DNA of 64,000 nucleotides from Alphaproteobacteria bacterium (GCA_016783965.1 JADHVO010000004.1:1-64000); one strand, 5' to 3'. Shown: positions 1 to 8,314, numbered from the stretch's first letter. Made by a program: numbers and translations. Notes: a model not told the origin generated them from the letters alone.

Positions 1-188
1 ACCCGGGGCAAACCGAGCAGGTCGCGTCGATCTTGAAGGCACGCGGCAGCTCGCCGACCGGTTTGGTTTCGGCTGGCCACGCCTTCGAGATTGTTGTTAC
101 GGCGCCGCGCCCCGCGATCACCCGGCGCGCAGAGATCATGCTAACGAACAGCAAGGTTCAGCCCTATCTCGTTTTCGCCTGGCGATAG
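1..188 (+). CDS. Partial C-terminal end of a type II secretion pseudopilin (GspK-like)
   Basis: The window opens inside a frame that runs from base 3 to a TAG at 186-188, giving 61 codons with no start in view. The fragment has a beta-like stretch (FEIVVTAP) and ends QPYLVFAWR, which resembles the C-terminal strands and closing Tyr/Trp-Arg pattern of GspK minor pseudopilins. gspG begins 8 bases downstream on the same strand, which supports a T2SS reading. This is a short-motif judgement; another T2SS component is possible. Confidence 0.45.
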   Translation, partial: PGQTEQVASILKARGSSPTGLVSAGHAFEIVVTAPRPAITRRAEIMLTNSKVQPYLVFAWR

Positions 189-196
189 GAGCAAAG

Positions 197-661
197 ATGG
201 TGCATCGGAGCGCTGACATGAAAAACAAAGTGCGCAGATATAGGAACCGTTCGCGCAGTGGCCAAGGCGGTTACACCCTCGTCGAATTGCTTGTGGTCTT
301 GGCCATCCTCGGCCTACTGGCCACCATCGCGACGACCCAGGTGTTGCGGTATTTCGCGTCGGCAAAGATGAGTACCGCCCACGCGCAGATCGAGAGCCTC
401 TCGTCGGCGCTTGATCTCTACAAGCTCGACGTCGGGCACTACCCAACCAGTCAGGAAGGGCTCGCGGCGCTCAAAACAAAGCCCGCGACGGCCGAGAACT
501 GGAATGGTCCTTACGTGAAGCCGGCCACAAATCTAAACGATCCGTGGGGACACCCATTTCTCTACGCCGCGCCCGGCAAGCATGGCGAGTTCGATCTCTC
601 AAGCAATGGACCCGACGGCGAGAGCGCGGCTGGCGCCGATCCGGCCGTGCGCAACTGGTAG
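197..661 (+). CDS. gspG: Type II secretion major pseudopilin GspG
   Basis: Major pseudopilin of the type II secretion system, assembled in the periplasm from the inner membrane to push substrates through the outer-membrane secretin. The 154-residue product has a basic leader and a class III prepilin motif: cleavage would follow Gly25, giving a mature N-terminus YTLVE with the conserved Glu at +5, then a hydrophobic helix of about 20 residues. The C-terminal half has the GspG pattern LDVGHYPTSQEGLAAL, NGPYV and LNDPWGHPF, the last being part of the calcium-binding loop region. AGGAG lies 5 bases before the ATG at 197; an in-frame ATG at 218 is an alternative. The residue at +1 is Tyr rather than the usual Phe. 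Only the end of one possible T2SS gene is visible upstream. Confidence 0.93.
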   Translation: MVHRSADMKNKVRRYRNRSRSGQGGYTLVELLVVLAILGLLATIATTQVLRYFASAKMSTAHAQIESLSSALDLYKLDVGHYPTSQEGLAALKTKPATAENWNGPYVKPATNLNDPWGHPFLYAAPGKHGEFDLSSNGPDGESAAGADPAVRNW

Positions 662-701
662 GCTCAGGCCGGCAGAAGCAGGCACGTAGCTGCGTAACGC
701 G

Positions 702-1328
702 CTAGTCCCTTTGCGTCAGATCATTCTGTTCTTGTAGTGCACCGATGAGATCCTTCCAGACATGGCGCGCGAGAGTGCGCTCCTCCCGACCGATAACGGT
801 CGAATAGATCGTCGTCGTCCGCACGTCGGCGTGACCAAGCCACTTTTGAATCATCGCAAGGCTTACCCCGTTTAGGGTCCCGGCCGCCCCGAATGCGTGG
901 CGCAAGGATTTTGGCGATGCCTGGTGACCCGCTATGTCCACAGCCGTCAAGATGCGTCGCACCCGGCGCCACGCCGTGGTGCGACTGAATGGCCACAATC
1001 GCTCGGTCCGGCGAACGGGGTCCGCACTGGCTTCCCGGTAACCGTGGACGGCATCAAGTAGGTCGAGCATCGCGCGCGGTACCGGCGTCGCCCGAATGAC
1101 GGTAGAGCGGCGTTTCAGGGTAAGAAAATTGATGGCGCAGTTGCCGTCGTCAATTGCATCCGGTGTCAATGCCAAGGCCTCGCTGATACGGGGTCCGCAG
1201 AATGCCAGAACGGCGCACAGGCTTGCCGTCTTGCCGCCAACCGCGAGCGCGGCCTCAAGAAATCGCTTGCGCTCGCGCGGTACCAGATACTTGCGCCGGC
1301 CGTGGCTGTCGAAGAGGGACCATGCCAT
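702..1328 (-). CDS. Tyrosine recombinase (phage-integrase family), short form
   Basis: Site-specific DNA strand-exchange enzyme. The 208-residue form has the catalytic set: Arg47 in GPRISE, Lys72/73 in the beta-hairpin, SLRH with Arg143, LGH with His166, and nucleophile Tyr175 in TIYS. The box II His is replaced by Lys140 (KSLR), a variant seen in some members. There is little N-terminal core-binding domain, so this is close to a minimal catalytic unit. I chose the ATG at 1328; the frame stays open to an ATG at 1412, but the extra 28 residues are Arg-rich and have no ribosome site. It lies convergent with gspG, and no excisionase or attachment site is evident nearby. Its role (integron-like, plasmid-like or prophage remnant) is unknown. 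Confidence 0.85.
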   Translation of the reverse strand: MAWSLFDSHGRRKYLVPRERKRFLEAALAVGGKTASLCAVLAFCGPRISEALALTPDAIDDGNCAINFLTLKRRSTVIRATPVPRAMLDLLDAVHGYREASADPVRRTERLWPFSRTTAWRRVRRILTAVDIAGHQASPKSLRHAFGAAGTLNGVSLAMIQKWLGHADVRTTTIYSTVIGREERTLARHVWKDLIGALQEQNDLTQRD

Positions 1329-1558
1329 GGCGCGCTTCGTGCCGCGCTCGCCGCGCTCTCGTCCAATATTGTGAGTTGACTTGTTTAGCCCAGTTGAAAC
1401 AAAATCCGGCATATTGTTTCATCAGCGTACAGATGAACAAAACTCAAGAAGACCATGAGCAACGGGCAGGATCTATTCGTCGCGGCCGCTTTTGGATACG
1501 CGCCACTCAAAATCGCCTTCTATTGTTGAGACGCGCCGCGGTCGCGACCGTGATGACC

Positions 1559-1584
1559 GAAGGGCGGGCACGAGCCCGCCCTTC
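1559..1584. terminator. Hairpin between integrase and TonB-receptor genes
   Basis: Perfect 11-bp arms GAAGGGCGGGC and GCCCGCCCTTC enclose a 4-base loop. The hairpin sits 48 bases past the stop of the minus-strand TonB-dependent receptor. There is no T-run on either side, so it may be a weak or Rho-assisted terminator or an RNA-stabilising hairpin. Confidence 0.5.
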
Positions 1585-1631
1585 TTGCGTTCGCCCAGCC
1601 ACTGCGGATAGCACCCAGAGCAAGCAGGAGA

Positions 1632-4403
1632 CTAGAAATCGAACCGGATACCGGCCTGGTAGGTCTGCAGGTAGAACTCGCGCTGAATTGGCCTATTCGG
1701 CGTCCCTTCATAGAAGGCATGGGGCGTATTGAGCAGATTCTTGGCGTTGAAATATAGATTGAGGTTTTCGTCGAGCATGTAGCTGCTGCCGAAATCCATC
1801 GACGTGCGGCTCGCGTTGAAAATGTCGTTCGTCTTGTTGCTTCCGATGCCGAAGAGATCCGCCGACACGGAATAAGCGGCCAAGCGCAGCGTCAGCGGTC
1901 CTCTCTCGTAGAAGACTGCCGCATTCCAGGTCCAGGTTGAGGTCGACGGCAATTTGGAGTGCTCGCCTGGGCGAATTTCATAACGCGAGTCCACATAGGT
2001 CAGATTAAACCCGGCGCCCAAGCCGCCGAGTAGACCCGGAAGGTCGGGGAAGTGTTGCTCCCAGTTAAATTCGACACCGCGAGCGTACGAAGCGCCCGCG
2101 TTCGTGAACGTGACGAGCGTGACCGGATCGTGAATGTTCAGGAAGGCGGGCGGCGGCTGCCCAACTAGGGTATGGGGCACGATATAGTTGGAAATCTCCT
2201 TGTCGAACAGGCCGAGCGACAGAATGCCGGCCTCTCCGAGGTAGTGTTCCACCGACACATCGAAGCTGTTCGCGGTCGCTGCCCTGAGGTTCGGGTTTCC
2301 CGTGGTCACGGTGAGGGAACCAAGGTCGAAGGTCGTGGCCGGCGTGAACTGGTTGAAGCCCGGCCGCGCCAAGGTCGACGACCAGGTTGCGCGCGCGATG
2401 AGGTCGGGCTCGATCTCATATCGCGCCTGCAGACTCGGGAAGATGCTCGTGTAGTTCTTTTCGCCGATTACGGGCGTGGGAGGAAGGGGATTGCCGAGAG
2501 CATCAACGCCAAGCGCCCAGGCGTGCGTGTGATCCACCGTCTGTTCGAGACGCGCGCCGCCGATCAATCCCAGTTTGCCGAACGTGAGCTGATATTGTGC
2601 ATAGAAGGCATATACATTCTCTCTGGCATCAATGAACTGCTGCAGTGCGGCCCGCACGTCGTTGTTTGGGTTCGCCGGATCGGCATTGATCGTCCCCGGT
2701 CCGAACTGCGTCTGCAGATAGTACGGGATGATGTCGGCCCCGTTTCGGTATTGTCCGTCGTAATAGATTTCGCCCGGGCCCGAGACGGCACTGGTGAGTG
2801 GGAGCGCCGGCAGACCCGGATACGATAGCGGCTGGGCCCGCTGCCCCTTGTGGCGCAGGCGAATATCTTCGCCGAACTTCAATGACTCACTGTCGGCGCC
2901 CAGCCAATCGGTGATCAGCTCCAGGTTGCTCGCAAAGGAATATTCCTTGTCGAAGTTGTCAGCCGTGCTGTTGTTCAGTCCCGGATCCAGCACGAAATTG
3001 GCCGAATTGAGATAGTCCGCACCTGCGATGGTGTAGAGCGGCGTGTGCCCGTGGCCGGTTGGACCGTACGTGATCGTGGCATTCGACGGCGCGATGGGCG
3101 CGACGTAGTCGAACGCCGAGTTGACATCGTAAGGCTTGATATAGGTACCGATCACATAGCCGACGCGATAGTCCAAAATGAAGTTGTCGAAGACGTTCCG
3201 TCCGCCAGCGACCAGCACGCGATCGATCGAGGTTTCGCGCTCGTCGCGGAATGCTTTCTGAATTGCAGTTGGCCCGTTCAGGGTGTCTGTCAGGGTTCCG
3301 TCCGGGTTAGTAACGACATTGCCGTCTGGATTGAGGTTCAGGAACTGCCGCCTGTAGCGCTCGGAATATCCAGCTTCAAATGCGCGCACGTAGTAGGTGT
3401 CATTATCGTCGGGTTGATAGCCAAAATCGATTCCAACGCTGTGACGCCGGCGATGCAGTTCGTAGTCGCGCTGTTGCACATTGTTGATGGCGAAGTATTG
3501 AGGGTCGGGGAGAAGGGCGTTGTTGAAGTACGCCGGCTCGACGTCATCGATGCCGCGCTTGTCGTCATAGTATGACACCGTGGCGACGATCGAGAACGGG
3601 CCGTCGCCCCAAAATCTGCTCTCGCCAGTGCCGCCGAAATGGGCGCCGGCCGTGACCGCGGCATCGATGATGCCGGTCCCACGCAAGGGTTCATATCCCG
3701 TTCCGAGATTTCCCTGAACGAAAGGGGCACTCCCCGGCGGAGCGGTCTTTGGCGTGATTTCGATCGTGCCGCCAAGGTCCTCAGCATCCATGTCCGGCGT
3801 GTTGGATTTTGTCACCGTGATGGCGCCGACAAGACCGATCGGTATCGAATCCAGCGTCACGGCGCGATAGCCACCAAATGGTGACGCATTGTTGGTGGGC
3901 GGTAAGCGCAATCCGCCGAACGTGGTGCTGTTCAGGTCGGCGTCGAAGCCCCGGATATTGACGTATCGACCTTCACCTTCGTCGGTCTCCATCGAAACTC
4001 CGGGGACGCGGCGAACCGCCTCCGCCACCGAGACATCCGGAAGCTTGCGGATCTCTTGGTAGGTCTGAATGAGGATCAGATTTGGCGCCTCCTGCTGCGC
4101 TCTTCGCGCAATATCAGCTGATGTGCGCTGCGCCTGAACAACCACGGTCTCGATCGCGCCACCCCTCAACTCGGCAGGTTCCGGCTTCGCGGAAGGATTG
4201 CGCCGCTGCGGAACGGTTTCGCGTCCTCCCGAAGAGCCAGTACGACCCTGGCCATTGTCTGCGTCGGCGGCCATCGCCAATTGAGACATAGCGAGGCTGG
4301 CGAGCGCGACAGCCGAAAGAAGAAGACGTTGCCGAAACCGCAACGCTTTGCGTTGTGCGCAAGGCGAGTGAGCGCCTGCCTTTTCGTGAGACAGATTCTG
4401 CAT
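1632..4403 (-). CDS. TonB-dependent outer-membrane receptor
   Basis: Outer-membrane active transporter of 923 residues that would import an unknown large ligand using TonB energy. There is a long signal region (hydrophobic core LLLSAVALASLAM, likely cleavage after ADA or AMA near residue 45), a low-complexity linker, a TonB-box-like segment IETVVVQAQR near residue 85, and a plug domain from about 95 to 230 with LPDVSVAEAVRRVPGV, RYVNIRGFDAD and GGTIEI. The rest is a beta-barrel rich in alternating aromatic strands, ending in the typical C-terminal Phe. The features match the proteobacterial TonB receptor subfamily often used for glycans or complex ligands. A MarR-type regulator is divergent across a 413-base gap that contains an inverted repeat, so ligand-responsive control is plausible. 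Substrate cannot be read from sequence. Confidence 0.92.
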   Translation of the reverse strand: MQNLSHEKAGAHSPCAQRKALRFRQRLLLSAVALASLAMSQLAMAADADNGQGRTGSSGGRETVPQRRNPSAKPEPAELRGGAIETVVVQAQRTSADIARRAQQEAPNLILIQTYQEIRKLPDVSVAEAVRRVPGVSMETDEGEGRYVNIRGFDADLNSTTFGGLRLPPTNNASPFGGYRAVTLDSIPIGLVGAITVTKSNTPDMDAEDLGGTIEITPKTAPPGSAPFVQGNLGTGYEPLRGTGIIDAAVTAGAHFGGTGESRFWGDGPFSIVATVSYYDDKRGIDDVEPAYFNNALLPDPQYFAINNVQQRDYELHRRRHSVGIDFGYQPDDNDTYYVRAFEAGYSERYRRQFLNLNPDGNVVTNPDGTLTDTLNGPTAIQKAFRDERETSIDRVLVAGGRNVFDNFILDYRVGYVIGTYIKPYDVNSAFDYVAPIAPSNATITYGPTGHGHTPLYTIAGADYLNSANFVLDPGLNNSTADNFDKEYSFASNLELITDWLGADSESLKFGEDIRLRHKGQRAQPLSYPGLPALPLTSAVSGPGEIYYDGQYRNGADIIPYYLQTQFGPGTINADPANPNNDVRAALQQFIDARENVYAFYAQYQLTFGKLGLIGGARLEQTVDHTHAWALGVDALGNPLPPTPVIGEKNYTSIFPSLQARYEIEPDLIARATWSSTLARPGFNQFTPATTFDLGSLTVTTGNPNLRAATANSFDVSVEHYLGEAGILSLGLFDKEISNYIVPHTLVGQPPPAFLNIHDPVTLVTFTNAGASYARGVEFNWEQHFPDLPGLLGGLGAGFNLTYVDSRYEIRPGEHSKLPSTSTWTWNAAVFYERGPLTLRLAAYSVSADLFGIGSNKTNDIFNASRTSMDFGSSYMLDENLNLYFNAKNLLNTPHAFYEGTPNRPIQREFYLQTYQAGIRFDF

Positions 4404-4550
4404 GCTACCCCCACCTCGGGAACCAGAGCTGACAAGCTCCCGCCCGCGTCACAAACAAACACAGGCTTGGCCCCGTGCCGCCATGCTTCCACCGCCAGCT
4501 ATTCTAGATTGCGCGCATGAACGATTTGCGTCAGCGCTCATTGGTTAGTC

Positions 4551-4573
4551 AAAATATCATGACGTGATATTTT
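4551..4573. promoter_or_regulatory. Inverted repeat, likely MarR-type operator, in the gap 4404-4816
   Basis: AAAATATCA and TGATATTTT are perfect 9-bp arms around a 5-base spacer. The site lies between the divergent TonB-receptor gene (start 4403) and the MarR-family gene (start 4817). MarR regulators usually bind such AT-rich dyads near their own promoter, so this is the best candidate operator. The rest of the 413-base gap shows no gene I can support. Confidence 0.6.
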
Positions 4574-4816
4574 AGAACTTGCGGTGATGGGATGGGCAAG
4601 CGCCACCGTTAGACAGGGCGCATCGCATACCGGGCCGTTGAGCTCAGCTCGCACGGCAGCATCATCGCTTTCGATTCCCTGCCGACCGCGTGATGGTCAC
4701 GCTATCCCCGCTCTGTTGCGGCTTCGGCCCTGTGTTGAAGGGCTAACCAACTTGGAAAGCACAAGACAATCGATCATTCTGTGTTGCGGCATGTTCGAAG
4801 GACTAGTCAGGGAAGG

Positions 4817-5386
4817 ATGACAGTGCGGTCCGGCTCACCTGCCAGATGTGTTACCCTGGTGCTTGACCGGGATCACTATCAAGCGCTCGCCGGCTTTCGC
4901 TACGCGCTTCGCGCATTCTTGGCGTTCAGCGAGTCAGCCACGCGAGAAGCGGGCGTAACAGCACAGCAGTATCAAGCTCTATTGGCCATCAAAGCTTCGC
5001 CGAATGAAGGGCTTCTTGTCGGCGTGCTCGCAGCCGAACTGCTGATAAAGCACCATGCAGCCGTGCAGCTAGCCGACCGGCTGGTAGCAGCCCGCCTCAT
5101 TCGGCGCGCAACATCGCCGAAAGATCGCCGTCGAGTAGAGCTGCGACTTACGGCGAGAGGCAACAAGTGCGTCACATATCTTGCCGCCATCCACTATCGC
5201 GAATTGCTTGAGCGGCATTCCGAACTCCACGGCATCCTGCAGCGCAGCAAGCGACTGAACAAACCTGCACCGACCGAAGAGCTTTCCGCTCAACGAAAGG
5301 CCACCGCTAATTCAAAACGGGCTAGTGATGGTAGCGAAAGAAGTCTTACCTTAGCGATCGCGCGAGCGGGCAGAGATAGACTTTGA
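4817..5386 (+). CDS. MarR-family transcriptional regulator
   Basis: DNA-binding regulator of 189 residues with a winged helix-turn-helix: FRYALRAFLAFSESATREAG leads into VTAQQYQALLAI, the recognition region LLIKHHAAVQLADRLVAARL, then the wing SPKDRRRVELRLTARG, whose DRR motif is typical of MarR proteins. The start at 4817 follows GGGAAGG closely; an upstream in-frame ATG at 4781 has no ribosome site. After about residue 140 the tail (RSKRLNKPAPTEELSAQ onward) is basic and low in structure, longer than usual for the family. It is divergent from the TonB-dependent receptor and probably controls it or itself through the inverted repeat between them. The effector is unknown. Confidence 0.85.
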   Translation: MTVRSGSPARCVTLVLDRDHYQALAGFRYALRAFLAFSESATREAGVTAQQYQALLAIKASPNEGLLVGVLAAELLIKHHAAVQLADRLVAARLIRRATSPKDRRRVELRLTARGNKCVTYLAAIHYRELLERHSELHGILQRSKRLNKPAPTEELSAQRKATANSKRASDGSERSLTLAIARAGRDRL

Positions 5387-5648
5387 TCTTCGACTTTAGC
5401 CAGATGCAAGTGCGTGTCTCTGATCCTCACGACGCCACGCACGGCTACATGTGTGACAGCCGATCGGCCTGCTTGATGCCGAATGAACTGCGCCCGCGAT
5501 GGTTTGTTGTAGCGAAATGAGAGATATCAGCCGGGCCCATGGACGATACGTTTTCATCAAACCGGTAAACGACAAAGGCGAGAGATCATCACGCAGCGAG
5601 CAGTTATCTGCTCTACGCCGAACTCCTCGAATGGAGCAGGCTAGAGCC

Positions 5649-5834
5649 ATGACCAAAGACAAATTTCAGGTACTGTGCGAACAAGTTCTCGTGCCGAAGG
5701 TCGGGGACCTTCTCCATACGCAGCTGCTCGAACTGCACGGGACATTGGAGATCATGGCAGCTGAGCTCGCGCGTATCGAGCAATGGATGAGTGCAGACCA
5801 AGATCATGCAGTTGAGGTGCAGGCCTTCGTCTGA
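5649..5834 (+). CDS. Small acidic hypothetical protein
   Basis: A 61-residue product starting MTKDKFQVLCEQVLVPKVG, predicted mostly helical, with Leu-rich heptad-like spacing (LLHTQLLELHGTLEIMAAELARIEQW) but no transmembrane segment or known motif. The frame is open upstream to 5499, but those codons read as non-protein-like sequence, and the ATG at 5649 is the best internal start. It precedes the XRE regulator, with the paired operator-like repeats between them. Function is not recognised; it could be a small DNA-binding accessory or spurious. Confidence 0.45.
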   Translation: MTKDKFQVLCEQVLVPKVGDLLHTQLLELHGTLEIMAAELARIEQWMSADQDHAVEVQAFV

Positions 5835-5904
5835 AGTGGTGTTTTCGTTATGGGGAGTTGTCATATTCGGATCCTTTCAAAAGGTTGCGCGACATGAGAA
5901 GCGA

Positions 5905-5993
5905 TGCCTGAGATATCAAGCATCTGTCGCATGATATATCGCGCACCGCTTGACGAGTCAAATAATAATTTGCAGTGCTTGATATCTCAGGCA
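5905..5993. promoter_or_regulatory. Perfect 18-bp inverted repeat pair upstream of the XRE regulator
   Basis: TGCCTGAGATATCAAGCA at 5905-5922 recurs as its exact reverse complement at 5976-5993, 53 bases apart. Each arm contains the palindrome GATATC. The second arm ends 37 bases before the GTG start of the XRE regulator, and the interval is AT-rich (AATAATAATTTG) with a TTGACG at 5950-5955. Two identical sites in opposite orientation around a promoter suggest cooperative autoregulation, possibly with looping. Confidence 0.7.
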
Positions 5994-6030
5994 GAAGGGA
6001 GTAGATTCAAGACGTTAAGAGAGGCGAGTC

Positions 6031-6378
6031 GTGAGTCTGGCAAGAGTCCTAAGCGAAGTTCGTGCCCTTCGTGGTCATAGTTTGAGAGCAGTGGAAGAGG
6101 CCACCGGTATTTCCAACGCGTATTTGTCGCAACTGGAAAGGGGTGATGCTCAGAGGCCGTCGCCGGACAAGCTGCTGGCTCTGTCAAAGTTCTACGACGT
6201 TCCGTACACGGACCTCATGCGCGCTGCCGGTTATTTGCAGCGGACAGAAAAGCCATCTGGGGGTGGCAAAGATACCAGCGCCATACAGGCAGCTCTCATG
6301 AGTGCCGACCTTACGCCGGACGAAGAAGCTCAGGTTGTCAAATACATACAATTCCTGCGGTTCCAGAGCAGAAAGTAG
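6031..6378 (+). CDS. XRE-family helix-turn-helix regulator
   Basis: A 115-residue DNA-binding protein. Residues 1-60 form a Cro/C1-type domain: LARVLSEVRALRGHSLRAVEE, ATGISNAYLSQLERGDAQ with the recognition helix, and RPSPDKLLALSKFYDVPY. The C-terminal part (LTPDEEAQVVKYIQFLRFQSRK) is a helical dimerisation-like tail. The start is GTG at 6031 behind AGAGAGG. The upstream 18-bp inverted repeats are the likely operator. It stands alone, without a visible toxin, methylase or phage partner next to it, so it may control distant genes. Confidence 0.85.
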   Translation: MSLARVLSEVRALRGHSLRAVEEATGISNAYLSQLERGDAQRPSPDKLLALSKFYDVPYTDLMRAAGYLQRTEKPSGGGKDTSAIQAALMSADLTPDEEAQVVKYIQFLRFQSRK

Positions 6379-6443
6379 GCACCACGTTATGGCCTTCCCG
6401 AGTACAGTACGAGTTGAGACACTTGCTTCTTCGATAAGAACCG

Positions 6444-6477
6444 CATCGCGGTCTCCCATATTGGGAGCATCGCGATG
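6444..6477. terminator. Compound hairpin downstream of the XRE gene
   Basis: Outer arms CATCGCG and CGCGATG enclose inner arms CTCCCA and TGGGAG around the loop TAT. It lies about 65 bases beyond the XRE stop. There is no following T-run, so its role as terminator is tentative. Confidence 0.35.
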
Positions 6478-6660
6478 CCCCGAGGTTGTTGCCCCAGGCG
6501 ACGCGAGTTTGCAGGAACACCTCCTGAGCGCGAAGCGTCACATGTCGACAACCACGCTTGGCTTGGGCAACATTCGCAACCCCAGCCGCAACCCCAACAT
6601 GGCTTGCGATGTGGTAGCACCACACCGCACACGGCAAGCGATTGTTTTTATGGAAAAACC

Positions 6661-6735
6661 TGGAGCGGGCGAGGCGAATCGAACGCCCGACCCTAACCTT
6701 GGCAAGGTTATGCTCTACCCCTGAGCTACGCCCGC
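6661..6735 (-). tRNA. tRNA-Gly (anticodon GCC)
   Basis: On the minus strand the gene begins GCGGGCGTAGCTCAGGGGTA and ends CGCCCGC-T-CCA, so the 7-bp acceptor stem pairs fully and CCA is encoded. The D arm has GCTC/GAGC, the anticodon loop lies in CTTGCCAAG giving anticodon GCC, and the T arm contains GTTCGATTC. This is a complete, normal-looking glycine tRNA. Confidence 0.97.
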
Positions 6736-6908
6736 GATCCAAGTTGGGCGGCGGTTATGGCAAAGCCGGTCCCCTAAGGCAAGCGGCCATTTCCCGGCGG
6801 ATTGGCGGAACCTCGGACCGGTTCTGACGAGCGGCGGCTTGCCCGCGGAGGCCGGTTATAGAGTGTTTCCGCTCAAGGCGCGCCGGGGCGGGCGCGGGCG
6901 CGTTGAAC

Positions 6909-6938
6909 GGTGATCGGCGAGGCCGCCGACCGATCACC
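6909..6938 (-). terminator. Hairpin at the end of the dcp-thioredoxin-hydratase operon
   Basis: GGTGATCGG and CCGATCACC are perfect 9-bp arms with a 12-base, GC-rich loop that can pair further (TCGGCG/CGCCGA-like). It overlaps the stop codon of the short minus-strand ORF at 6934 and closes the operon. It lacks a T-run. Confidence 0.45.
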
Positions 6939-7044
6939 ATCCAAGCCGTGATCGCCGCGACTTGCGATCGACCTTGATCATATCGGCAGCTACAGCGGCA
7001 CTGCTAAGCAGCAACAAAGCCAGCAGTGTCCGCACGCCTTTCAT
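6934..7044 (-). CDS. 36-residue predicted secreted peptide
   Basis: A short ORF whose ATG at 7044 overlaps the TGA of the upstream hydratase gene (ATGA), the same coupling used twice more in this operon. The product begins MKGVRTLLALLLLSSAAVAA, a textbook signal peptide with an Ala-Val-Ala-Ala cleavage site, followed by only about 16 basic residues ending RSRRSRLGW. The stop is immediately inside the terminator-like hairpin. Its size means automated callers would miss it. Either it is a genuine small exported cationic peptide or the decayed start of a larger exported protein; coupling and signal-peptide quality favour translation. Confidence 0.5.
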   Translation of the reverse strand: MKGVRTLLALLLLSSAAVAADMIKVDRKSRRSRLGW

Positions 7045-7805
7045 TCGCGCTTGAACTTAGGTTCGCGCTTGGCGGCGAAGGCGGCGAGGGCTTCGAGGTG
7101 GTCGGCACTGCGGCTCAGGACCGACAGCTCCCTGCTGTTCACTTCGGCGAATTGTTCGGGCGTCAGGTCGGGCGCGAGCGCGGCGGTGCGCTTGACGGCT
7201 TCGACGCTCAAGGGCGCGCGGCTGGCGATGCGTTCGGCGAGCTTGATTGCTTCGGGCATCAGCTGATCGGGTTCGTGCACGGCAGTGACGAGGCCGAATT
7301 CGCGGGCGATCTGGGCGTTGTGCGGGACGCCTGTCAGCAGCATGTGCTTGGCGCGCGCGACGCCGATCAGGCGCGGCAGCCGGTAGGCGGACGCCATCAG
7401 GCCGACATTGACACCGGCGCAGACGAAGCTGGCGGCGGTGGAGGCGATACGGATATCGCACACTGACGCGAGTTCGAGGCCGCCGCCGAGGCAATGGCCG
7501 TTTACCGCGGCGATCACCGGCAGGCGGTGGGTTTCGATGCGGTCGAGCACCCGGCCGAACTCGCCGAAATGGGCGCGGCTGCCGGACTTGTTGGCCTCGG
7601 CCTGCTCCTTCAGGTCGTCGCCAGAACAGAACGAGCGGCCGCGGCCGGTGAGCACGATGCAGCGGATCTGCTTGTCCTCGTCGGCCTCGTGCAGCGCGGC
7701 CAGCAACGCGGCACGCGGGGCGCGGCCGAGCGCATTCATCGGCGGGTTGTCGATTTCGAGGAGCGCGACACCAATCGCGGGCCTGGAATAGTGGATCGTG
7801 GTCAT
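7041..7805 (-). CDS. Enoyl-CoA hydratase/isomerase-family protein
   Basis: Crotonase-fold acyl-CoA enzyme of 254 residues. The fold is shown by VALLEIDNPPMNALG, the oxyanion-hole segments RSFCSGDDLKE and VNGHCLGGGLELASVCDI, and RLPRLIGVARAKHMLLTG. The Glu residues that act as acid/base in true hydratases (usually in a PE..LG. motif) are not evident in FVCAGVNVGLMASAYR, so the reaction may be something other than enoyl-CoA hydration. The ATG at 7805 overlaps the stop of the exported thioredoxin gene (ATGA), and its own stop overlaps the small secreted ORF. Its link to a peptidase and a periplasmic thioredoxin is by position only. Confidence 0.85.
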   Translation of the reverse strand: MTTIHYSRPAIGVALLEIDNPPMNALGRAPRAALLAALHEADEDKQIRCIVLTGRGRSFCSGDDLKEQAEANKSGSRAHFGEFGRVLDRIETHRLPVIAAVNGHCLGGGLELASVCDIRIASTAASFVCAGVNVGLMASAYRLPRLIGVARAKHMLLTGVPHNAQIAREFGLVTAVHEPDQLMPEAIKLAERIASRAPLSVEAVKRTAALAPDLTPEQFAEVNSRELSVLSRSADHLEALAAFAAKREPKFKRE

Positions 7806-8314
7806 GCGGCGTACTTCGCGAGCCAGTCGGCAATGGCCTGGGGCGTGAGATCGCGGGCGCTCGCCATGGCGAAGACGTCCCTGCCGTTCACCAGCTTGCC
7901 GTCGGGCGTGGCGATGATGATGGTCGGCACGCCGATCAGGCGCTGGGTGAAGCCGAAGCGGGCGGGGACCTGGAGGTTCTTGTTGAAGCGGCCGACGTCG
8001 ATGACGACGACCTCGAAGTGCTTCTCGACAAACGGCTTCAGGTCGGGAAGCTGCATCAGGTTGGAAAGCACGATGCAGTCGCCGCACCAGTTGCCGCCGA
8101 GATCGATCAGCACGCGTCTGTGCGATTTCTTCGCGCGGTCGAACGCGGCCTTCACCGCGGCGTCGGCCTGATCCGGCGTGGCGACTTCGTCATAGGGCGC
8201 GCGTTCGACCACGGGCAGATCGCCGATGCTTTGCAGCGCGACCTTCGGTGCCGGAACCGCGACCGCGGGCGCCGCGAGCAGTAGCGCGGCGAGAGTGAGA
8301 GCGATGCGCTTCAT
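7802..8314 (-). CDS. Exported thioredoxin-fold protein
   Basis: A 170-residue redox protein with a signal peptide (MKRIALTLAALLLAAPAVAV). The thioredoxin active site is WCGDC (Cys77 and Cys80) after the strand RVLIDLGGN, with the cis-Pro loop GVPTIII near residue 130. The CGDC variant and periplasmic location suggest a thiol reductase or disulfide exchange role rather than cytosolic thioredoxin. It overlaps by ATGA with both the M3 peptidase upstream and the crotonase downstream, so the three are translated together. Partners are not known. Confidence 0.88.
   Translation of the reverse strand: MKRIALTLAALLLAAPAVAVPAPKVALQSIGDLPVVERAPYDEVATPDQADAAVKAAFDRAKKSHRRVLIDLGGNWCGDCIVLSNLMQLPDLKPFVEKHFEVVVIDVGRFNKNLQVPARFGFTQRLIGVPTIIIATPDGKLVNGRDVFAMASARDLTPQAIADWLAKYAA

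Noticed and set aside
702..1328. The tyrosine recombinase as integrase of the GTA-like cluster
   Set aside because: It is over 9 kb from the cluster with several unrelated operons between, and no matching attachment repeats were seen.
6302..6742. Overlapping frames across the tRNA-Gly region on both strands
   Set aside because: They run through a complete tRNA gene and show no protein-like composition.
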